52,964 bases of DNA from Phycisphaerales bacterium (lineage in GTDB: Bacteria; Planctomycetota; Phycisphaerae; Phycisphaerales; UBA1924): assembly GCA_020847535.1 (NCBI GenBank), contig JADLBU010000101.1, positions 1 through 52,964 of the forward strand, read 5' to 3'. The notes below the pieces were generated by a model. The model worked only from the letters and a program-made list of their open reading frames with translations, had not been told where the DNA came from and ran no database searches. Below, piece by piece: positions 43,237 through 52,964 of the stretch (its first letter is position 1; each line of letters opens with the position of its first letter). A program made the translations under genes and the position numbers.

Positions 43237-44559
43237 CTAGCCGACCCTCCTGACCGCGGCGATTGCCGCGCGGGCTTGCACCTCTGCATAGCGCTCCGTG
43301 GTGGTCACCGAGGCGTGGCCTAGAACCGTGCGAGCGACGTCAATCTTCATCTCGCCGGCGACAAAGGTCGCCGCGTTGTGCCGGAGCCGGCCTGGCGTCC
43401 ACCAGCGAGCTTTTGCCTCGGGTTCGTTTCCGAAGGCGGCTTCGCACGCACGATCCACTGATCGCCGGTACGTCGAAGTCGAATAGTGTTCGCCCCATTT
43501 CGCGTGAGCCTGGCCACGGCGTTCTCTGCGGGCGTCGGCCCCGTGGCTTTCCCATCGCTTGCTCTTGCGCATCGCACGTCGCTGTGCGTTGCGGGTTTCC
43601 TCATTCCGGCGTGGGCTGAAGATGTATCCGCCGCGTGCCTCAGTGAGCAGTGGCTGCAGGATCTCGAGCGCCTTGGGGCCGATGTATACATTCCGCTGCC
43701 AGTCGGCGGCGTTCTCTTCGTGCTCTAGCTTCCACACTTCGGGCGGGACTTCATAACGAAGCACGAGTGGATCATCGGTTTTGTGGAGATCTCGCCCGCG
43801 CATGTGCACGAGGGCACCGGGCCGCATCCCGGTCAGCATCTGCACGCGGACCATCGCGGCCTGCATGGGTGGCAGGTGCTTGACGACGGCCTCGAAGTCT
43901 TCCTCGGGCACGGCGAGCACCTTCTTTTGTTCGCGGCACACGGCGCCGGTCACCGGCGCCGGCCGGTGTTTCTTCAGGGGCGGCACGGTGGTGAGTGCCT
44001 GCAGCACACTGGCGTCGATGATCTCCTCGCTTACCGCCCACCGCATCATCGCCACCACGTGCCGGACGATCTCGTTAATTGTCGTCCGATTCCACCGCTG
44101 CTCCGGATCGCCGGCGAGCCAGCCTTGGAATCTCTTCAGCGTCAGGGGCCTGAGGTGCTCTGGGGCTCCCTCCATGAGTCCGGACCGGTGGAGGAGCTCG
44201 ACCGCTCGCTTGGCGTTCTCGTAGGTCTTGGTTGGCTTCCCCCGCTTGCGGAAATACCGCTGGGCGTGGTCGAGGTAGAGGTCGGCGAGCTGCTCCAGCG
44301 TGTCGATGGCCGATCCGTTGCCCACACGGAGCAGGGGAGCTCGGCCGTTGGCCAGCCACGCGGCGATCAGCCGGTCGTAGTTCTCGACGACTTCGGGGGA
44401 GCTCCAGACGCCCAAGTAGAAGTCGCGGCCGTTGAGGGTTACGCGAGCTTGGCCTGAGCTGTGCAGCCGCATGGCCGGGAGGTTCGCCGGAGCGCGTCGG
44501 CCGTCACGAGTTGTTAGGGGCCGCCCCTTCGACGTGGGCAGTGAGCCGGGTAGAGTCAC
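43237..44559 (-). CDS. Tyrosine recombinase (phage integrase)
   Basis: 440 aa if started at GTG 44559; ATG 44472 (411 aa) is the alternative, and neither has a clear Shine-Dalgarno. The longer start is preferred because related integrases carry ~15-20 residues before the RLHSSGQARVTLNGRDFYLG segment. The core-binding domain is at ~85-200. Catalytic signatures: LTGMRPGALVHMRG (first Arg), TPGRLRHNAAT (second Arg; the usual preceding His is Gly), VLGHASVTTTERYAEV (His and nucleophilic Tyr). It recombines attP with the tRNA-Pro site. It lies directly downstream of the restored tRNA on the same strand. Confidence 0.85.
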   Translation of the reverse strand: MTLPGSLPTSKGRPLTTRDGRRAPANLPAMRLHSSGQARVTLNGRDFYLGVWSSPEVVENYDRLIAAWLANGRAPLLRVGNGSAIDTLEQLADLYLDHAQRYFRKRGKPTKTYENAKRAVELLHRSGLMEGAPEHLRPLTLKRFQGWLAGDPEQRWNRTTINEIVRHVVAMMRWAVSEEIIDASVLQALTTVPPLKKHRPAPVTGAVCREQKKVLAVPEEDFEAVVKHLPPMQAAMVRVQMLTGMRPGALVHMRGRDLHKTDDPLVLRYEVPPEVWKLEHEENAADWQRNVYIGPKALEILQPLLTEARGGYIFSPRRNEETRNAQRRAMRKSKRWESHGADARRERRGQAHAKWGEHYSTSTYRRSVDRACEAAFGNEPEAKARWWTPGRLRHNAATFVAGEMKIDVARTVLGHASVTTTERYAEVQARAAIAAVRRVG

Positions 44560-44629
44560 AGGTTCAAGCCCGTGAGGGGGCTGCCGAAGGGAATCGCAAG
44601 TCGCTGCATCAACAGGGGCTTGCGTTGAA

Positions 44630-44671
44630 TCGGGGTGACAGGATTTGAACCTGCGACCTTCTCGTCCCGAA
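44630..44671. repeat. attR core
   Basis: Identical to 351-392 over 42 bp. It supplies the phage-borne 3' half that restores the host tRNA-Pro gene. Integrase lies inside the element on this side, the usual arrangement. Confidence 0.92.
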
Positions 44672-44703
44672 CGAGACGCGCTACCAAGCTGCGCTACACC
44701 CCG
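44630..44703 (-). tRNA. tRNA-Pro(CGG), restored by the prophage
   Basis: 74-nt cloverleaf on the minus strand: acceptor CGGGGTG/CACCCCG with C1-G72 (typical of tRNA-Pro), D arm GCGC...GCGC, anticodon stem TCTCG/CGAGA with loop TTCGGGA giving anticodon CGG, T arm GCAGG-TTCAAAT-CCTGT, discriminator A. CCA is not encoded. Nucleotides 33-74 are phage-derived. Confidence 0.95.
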
Positions 44704-44910
44704 GGTGTGCGTGGGCAACTGTAGGCGGCTCGCGGGCGATCGGGCCGGCGGCCTGCCCGACGTGGAACTGGCGCCACATCCACGGTGGATCGGCGTGCTC
44801 GATGCACGGTCCAACCCGTAGCCACGCATCGGCCCCATGCATGCACATAAATGTTCGCGACCCTCACACACAACCAGGAGAGCCGACAAACCTCCGCGTA
44901 CCGGGCTCGC
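44704..44910. other. Host gap upstream of tRNA-Pro
   Basis: 207 bp with no gene. It must hold the tRNA promoter. A TACAGT-like -10 (minus strand, 44718-44723) is present, but no good -35 was seen. Confidence 0.3.
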
Positions 44911-45966
44911 CTAATACGACGAAGATGGTGGGGGATCAAACAAAGCCGTCTCCTCAGGGAACTCGGGCAGCGTCGTGTAGATGTTGTCCGCCCTCTTCCC
45001 CGGATCTCCATCCGGTCCGGCCGAGTAGAAATACGGCCGCCGCGTCGGGCACAGGCCCTCATCGGCATCGCCGGTCATCCTCACCAGGTCGGCCGCGGAC
45101 GCCTTGCTGTCGTCGAACGGCTGATAGCTCCGGCGGAACGCAAGCTGCGGTGTCTTGTCCCCCCAGCGCACATACACCGTCTGCTGCTGCGGCCGCTTCT
45201 CACCGTCGGCGTTGATCAGCATCTTGCCGTCACGATCGAAGTACGGCCCCGAGGGGCCATCGAAGAACTCCTGACCGCCGAACCCCGGATGCACGAACCG
45301 CAACGGCCGGCCCCACGCATCCAGCACATCAAACGAAGTCACATCCACCTGCTTCTTCGTGTCGTCGCTGGTCACCGTCAGGATGTCGACCGGGGTCGCC
45401 TGCGCGTTGTCCGTTCCTTCGTACCACTGGTCGAGGTATCGCGTCCGCACGAACTTGCTCGGCACCACCTTCAGGATCGACTCGGCGAGTGAAGAGTCCT
45501 TCAAGATCGCCGCGTAAGTCGCCACCGATGGCACCGTCGCATCGTACTGGTTGTACCAGTTCTTGCCCTTGGGGATCCCGGTGAAGGTGGTTCCACCCGG
45601 CCGGGCATCGATCGCCGGGAAATCATAAAAATTCTGCTTACCCCCCACGTTGACCGCCAGCGAATAGAACGGCGGCGGCATCTCACCCTTGTCGGCGACG
45701 TACGAGTCCAGCGACTGGTCGAGCGATGTGATGAGCTGCTCGGTCACCCGGGCCTTGCTCCCGCCGACCACTTGCCGCCCAACGACCATCCCCAGCGCCA
45801 TCAGCGCGGCGATGATCCCCAGAACGATGAGCAGTTCCATGAGCGTGAAGGCCCGCCGCCCCGAGGCCCGGCGAGTTGCCACCTGAGCCGCGCACGAGGT
45901 GTTATGAAACCCGACATCTGAACCAATCCCGGCAGGGGTATGGATCCCGGTCGTTGTCTGGACCAT
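44911..45966 (-). CDS. Type II secretion/pilin-like pseudopilin
   Basis: 351 aa, ATG 45966. It has a prepilin-type site and helix, RRAFTLMELLIVLGIIAALM (~37-56), where cleavage before Phe and N-methylation by a prepilin peptidase are expected. The large C-terminal domain contains VLDAWGRPLRFVHPG and YFYSAGPDGDPGKRAD, typical of GspG-like proteins of planctomycetes. The N-terminal 36 residues before the cleavage site are unusually long. An ATG nearer the pilin motif is possible, but none is evident in frame. Confidence 0.75.
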   Translation of the reverse strand: MVQTTTGIHTPAGIGSDVGFHNTSCAAQVATRRASGRRAFTLMELLIVLGIIAALMALGMVVGRQVVGGSKARVTEQLITSLDQSLDSYVADKGEMPPPFYSLAVNVGGKQNFYDFPAIDARPGGTTFTGIPKGKNWYNQYDATVPSVATYAAILKDSSLAESILKVVPSKFVRTRYLDQWYEGTDNAQATPVDILTVTSDDTKKQVDVTSFDVLDAWGRPLRFVHPGFGGQEFFDGPSGPYFDRDGKMLINADGEKRPQQQTVYVRWGDKTPQLAFRRSYQPFDDSKASAADLVRMTGDADEGLCPTRRPYFYSAGPDGDPGKRADNIYTTLPEFPEETALFDPPPSSSY

Positions 45967-46172
45967 GGAAGGCGACTCCGCAACCGATCCGCGTCACACC
46001 GCGTTCCGGCGATATTCCCCCCGTTCCGCTCTGCTGCGAGGCCCGCGTGCCAGCCGGGCGCGGAGCAAACCTCGCACCACGAGTGTACCACGGCAGCGGC
46101 GATCCCAAAACACAATACGCGGCTCACCGCCTTCCTGATTCCGAACTTCGACCGGGATATACCCGGAATGTG

Positions 46173-46229
46173 AAATGGTCGGCCATTTACACGATTGTAT
46201 TGACAAGACCCCCGTCGATCGCCTACAAG
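46173..46229 (+). promoter_or_regulatory. Promoter with adjacent inverted repeat
   Basis: TTGACA (46200-46205, perfect -35), 18-nt spacer, TACAAG (46224-46229, 4 of 6). Upstream is AAATGG-tcgg-CCATTT (46173-46188), a 6-bp inverted repeat that could bind a regulator. It serves the gene at 46330. The rest of the 363-bp gap (45967-46329) shows no gene. Confidence 0.55.
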
Positions 46230-46329
46230 CATGGATACGCCTTTAGCTAGGCCAAGACAAGCCGTCAGCCGGTGAGCCCGTTTGCCGCTGAGCAAGGCGT
46301 ACCCACCACCCTTTCCATAGGTTTCTGAC

Positions 46330-46962
46330 ATGCAAACAACAATGATCGAACCGCGCGGGGAAACACTCCCCTTCACTGCGGAACGCCCTGTTGCGGACCT
46401 GACCCTCGTTGAGATCGCCGAGCAGCTTGAGAAGGTCACCGGCTGGATCGAGGCCCAGCGCGTCCGTGAGCGGGATGCCCGTCGTGCCTATGACCAGATC
46501 GCCCATCAGGTCGAGGCCAACGTGGACCAGATCCGCAAGTACGCCAACGACCTCCTCGGCGCCCAGCGCCGGCGGATGAATGCCTTCGACGGTCTCCTGG
46601 GTCGCCAGCCTGAGGCAACCACCTCCCGCTCGGGCAAAGCCCCCATAATCCCCTCAGGCGGCGGAAAGAGTGCCAAAAAGAACATCGTCGAAGCGATTTA
46701 CGATGTCTGGGCCATCGATCGCTACGCAGAGCCCCTCACCACCGAAGAGATCATCGCCGCCTTGCCTGATACCGGTTATCAGTCCAATGCCGCGGCCTCA
46801 TCCCTCAAGTCCAGCGTCAACCAGGCGCTCGCCAAGCTTTGCAAGGTCGGACGCGTCGTCCGCCTGCGCGCCGATGGCACCGTTATCCCGCCCAAGGACA
46901 AGACAAGCCGGGCACGCAAGTACCTGGCCGCCAACCGGCTCCCGGAAGATCAGGTCCTTTGA
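46330..46962 (+). CDS. Host hypothetical protein, helical with winged-helix-like end
   Basis: 210 aa, ATG 46330. The N-terminal ~90 residues are helical and coiled-coil-like (LTLVEIAEQLEKVTGWIEAQ, AYDQIAHQVEANVDQIRKYA). The C-terminal ~90 (PLTTEEIIAALPDTGYQSNA, then LAKLCKVGRVVRLRADGTVI) look like a winged-helix DNA-binding domain. It converges on secA with a shared terminator. A transcription regulator is a possible reading. Confidence 0.6.
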   Translation: MQTTMIEPRGETLPFTAERPVADLTLVEIAEQLEKVTGWIEAQRVRERDARRAYDQIAHQVEANVDQIRKYANDLLGAQRRRMNAFDGLLGRQPEATTSRSGKAPIIPSGGGKSAKKNIVEAIYDVWAIDRYAEPLTTEEIIAALPDTGYQSNAAASSLKSSVNQALAKLCKVGRVVRLRADGTVIPPKDKTSRARKYLAANRLPEDQVL

Positions 46963-47006
46963 TTACGGTGCTCGCATAGGCCGGCAGACAGGATCGCTTC
47001 ACGAAC

Positions 47007-47052
47007 AAGAATCGCCGGGGCGCTGCAACGCATCGGCGATTCTTCTTTCGTT
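47007..47052. terminator. Bidirectional intrinsic terminator
   Basis: AAGAATCGCCG (47007-47017) and CGGCGATTCTT (47034-47044) form a perfect 11-bp stem with a 16-nt loop. T-rich sequence follows on both strands (CTTTCGTT on plus; TTGTTCG on minus). It sits between the convergent ends of the 46330 gene and secA. Confidence 0.7.
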
Positions 47053-47063
47053 AGCCAATCGGG

Positions 47064-51224
<4,161 letters not shown>

Positions 51225-51404
51225 GATGATGCTCTCGATTCGTACCGCGCCCAAAGGCTCGCGGACACGACCCGCGCGTGGCGGGCCGGATGTCATGTAT
51301 GAGAAAGTGTTCCCGAAGCAGGCGAGCCCAGCGCATCGCTCTGGCGATGCAGAACCCACCGATATCAATGGCGACGGGGCGCAGAACCCCGTCGATTCGC
51401 CGTG

Positions 51405-51728
51405 TCAGGCGAACTTCGGAGGCGGCAGGTCGATCAGACCCTCAAGCAGCCTGCCGCTGCTCCATGCCCCACCAACGGGACAAACCCGCGACCAGCGCCG
51501 GCGTGCGATCCCGTATCGCGGCGTCCGGATCTCGTCACTCGGCCGCTCGCGCTGGATGCGCGACCGGATCAGCCGACGCACCACCCGGTGGATCGCCAGC
51601 GTCAGTTGCCGCAGCGGCATCTTCTCAGGCGAACCCGAACCAAGCGTCGGTCCCGCCGCCCGGCAGGTCAGGTTGACCGCCAGCGCCAGCGCCATCAAGA
51701 CCGACATCCCGCCCGCGATCAATCGCAT
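51405..51728 (-). CDS. Possible small secreted hypothetical protein
   Basis: 107 aa from ATG 51728. A signal-like N-terminus, MRLIAGGMSVLMALALAVNL followed by TCRAAGPTLG, is followed by a basic segment (HRVVRRLIRSRIQRERPSDE). No family is recognised and the Shine-Dalgarno is poor. It could be a true small exported protein or an artefact of high GC. Confidence 0.3.
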   Translation of the reverse strand: MRLIAGGMSVLMALALAVNLTCRAAGPTLGSGSPEKMPLRQLTLAIHRVVRRLIRSRIQRERPSDEIRTPRYGIARRRWSRVCPVGGAWSSGRLLEGLIDLPPPKFA

Positions 51729-52167
51729 GCCGCCACCGCCGCCCCCACGGGAGGGCGAACAGGTGCTTCTGAGGTTGGCAAGCTCCGCCTGGCTGGGCAT
51801 TCGGAAGTCCGCAGAAGTATCGACCGGCTCCCGATCCCGAGCAAGCGCATCAGGCCGGATTGGCCGGGGTTGTCCGGCAGGATCTGCCGGTCCAGTCTAT
51901 CCGGCAGCGCAATAAAGGACTGTACACCACTATTGGGGGCCATCCTTCACGATGCCCCCGATATTGTGTACGTTCGCTCTCCCCGCACCCGATACCTCCC
52001 CTCGCCATTCTTCAGAGTCGGACGGTCCGCACCATTCATCCCGCGCCCCCGCTGATCCTCGCCGGCGATCCGTGCCCCTACGTTGTCGATGCATGGACCC
52101 CCAGCCTCCCGCGCGACCGTCCGAGGGATCCGACAAGACTCCGGCATTCCCCGGAGAGGAACACCCG
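51729..52167. other. Host intergenic region with a long imperfect hairpin
   Basis: About 440 bp with no supported gene. The main structure is at 51922-51971: outer arms GTACAC/GTGTAC and inner arms GGGGGC/GCCCCC, separated by near-symmetric internal loops. It lies ~200 bp upstream of the TSCPD gene and may be regulatory. No clear promoter pair was seen. Confidence 0.4.
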
Positions 52168-52548
52168 ATGTTCGCCGTACGAAACTCACTCCCCGTCACG
52201 CGCGAGTCCATCACCCACAAGTTCTCGATCGCCCGCCACGAGGGCTACCTCACCATCGGGCTCTACCCCGACGGCCGACCGGGCGAGATCTTCATCAAGA
52301 TGGCCAAGGAAGGCTCAACCATCTGCGGCTTCTGCCAGGCCTTCTGCCGGGCCTTCAGCCTGGCCATCCAGCACGGCCTGTCCATCGAGGATGCGATCGC
52401 CCGCTTCAAGAACATGCGCTTCGAGCCCCTGGGACCGACCAGCAACCCCGACATCCCCGAAGCCCAGTCCGTCATTGACTATGTCGCCCGGTTCATCGAG
52501 TTGCACTGGGGCAACCCACGCGATCCAAGCCCGCGTGCGAGAGAGTGA
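52168..52548 (+). CDS. Stand-alone TSCPD-domain protein
   Basis: 126 aa from ATG 52168, chosen for the AGGAA ribosome site 6 nt upstream; an in-frame ATG at 52093 is less likely. The whole protein matches the C-terminal TSCPD domain of B12-dependent ribonucleotide reductase: ITHKFSIARHEGYLTIGLYP, FIKMAKEGSTICGFCQAF, LGPTSNPDIPEAQSVIDYVA. The catalytic reductase domain is absent. Stand-alone copies may regulate or assist ribonucleotide reductase. CGFCQAFC adds a cysteine cluster. Confidence 0.8.
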   Translation: MFAVRNSLPVTRESITHKFSIARHEGYLTIGLYPDGRPGEIFIKMAKEGSTICGFCQAFCRAFSLAIQHGLSIEDAIARFKNMRFEPLGPTSNPDIPEAQSVIDYVARFIELHWGNPRDPSPRARE

Positions 52549-52964
52549 GCGATCGGATGCGGCGAGGGATCGCGTGTTCTTCGTGTTGCGCGGCTCAACT
52601 CGCCGTCAGCGCCGATTGCGGTTGCATTGCCAGCGCTCCCTCACGCCGTGCCGCTGCCGATGAGGGCATGCCCTCGCGCTCCAAGATCGGCACGCGCCCT
52701 CGATGTTCACACTTCTGTAGACACTCCGCCCGCGTGCTCGATTGTGTTTACGACGCAGTGAACACGGTCCCCTCCAGTTGTCCCTCAACTCAGGCAAGCT
52801 CAATGATGATCCGAGCTGCGATGGGGATGGCTCGATGGCAAAGCCACCTCGTGCAGACCACAGTGTTGTGCCCCGTCGGGCGCGAAATTGCGGTAAAGGC
52901 TGAAAATGAGAACAAAGGGTTGCAACCGGGGGGGGGGGGGGGTAGCGTAGAGTAAAGCACTGAC
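52549..52964. other. Host tail of the window with a 15-G homopolymer
   Basis: 416 bp without a convincing gene. A run of 15 G (52928-52942) lies 22 bp from the window end. An inverted repeat near TGTTTAC...GTGAACA (~52745-52764, one mismatch) was seen. The open frame 52545-52955 has poor coding character and is cut by the G run. Confidence 0.35.

Noticed and set aside
44550..44585. Second tRNA-like T arm (ggttcaagcc)
   Set aside because: The stem has mismatches and no acceptor or anticodon arm fits around it.
44560..44889. Extension of the integrase frame through the tRNA-Pro gene
   Set aside because: The extension translates the tRNA and its upstream gap. A start at 44559 or 44472 is needed.
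52545..52955. 136-codon frame at the window end
   Set aside because: Poor codon character, many cysteines, and it reads into the G homopolymer.

Overview
The window is high-GC bacterial DNA that looks like a member of the Planctomycetota, possibly Phycisphaerae. The clues are an oversized SecA (1386 codons), a prepilin-type pseudopilin with the planctomycete-style FTLMELLIVLGIIAAL leader, a stand-alone TSCPD-domain protein, and phage genes of planctomycete type (a DUF1580-like helix-turn-helix protein and the integrase family). The host assignment is inference from protein character. No database was searched.

Layout: positions 1-350 are host DNA. Positions 351-44671 are an apparently complete ~44.3 kb prophage with lambda/siphovirus-type morphogenesis genes. 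It lies in a tRNA-Pro(CGG) gene and is bounded by a 42-bp direct repeat (attL 351-392, attR 44630-44671). Host DNA resumes at about 44704 with a pseudopilin gene, a hypothetical gene, secA and a TSCPD gene.

Prophage, left to right: (1) a leftward lysogeny operon (repressor, small membrane protein, lipoprotein, 519-1794). It diverges from a rightward early promoter whose 17-bp spacer lies wholly inside an 18-bp perfect palindrome. (2) Rightward early and accessory genes, 2025-12125, many with 4-bp start/stop overlaps. They include HTH proteins, a PP-loop (PAPS reductase-like) protein overlapping a D12-class DNA adenine methyltransferase, a cysteine-peptidase-like protein, ASCH-like and DUF1643 proteins. 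(3) A primase-helicase (12213-15641), then a 554-bp non-coding, repeat-rich, G-rich stretch that may hold an origin and the late promoter. (4) A late block: lipoprotein, holin-like protein, beta-helix tailspike, small and large terminase. (5) A 1.8-kb accessory insert (22902-24729) between the large terminase and the gpW-like gene. It holds a zinc-ribbon protein, a second D12 methyltransferase split between two frames around two simple-sequence repeats, and an AT-richer control region with a perfect parS-like palindrome. (6) Lambda-order head and tail genes: gpW, portal, a protease-scaffold-capsid fusion with an internal in-frame start, decoration protein, connectors, tail terminator, LamG protein, tail tube, G/GT with a canonical -1 frameshift site, tape measure, M, fibre, L, NlpC/P60 and the J tip protein. 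(7) A leftward integrase just downstream of the restored tRNA-Pro.

The strongest candidates for new biology are: the apparently phase-variable prophage methyltransferase, whose reading frame can be restored at either of two tracts, (gcggaca)6 or (AC)15; the parS-like site beside it; and the protease-capsid fusion with an internal Shine-Dalgarno and start. The frameshift, attachment-site and operator readings come directly from the bases. Functional names come from motif recognition and gene order.
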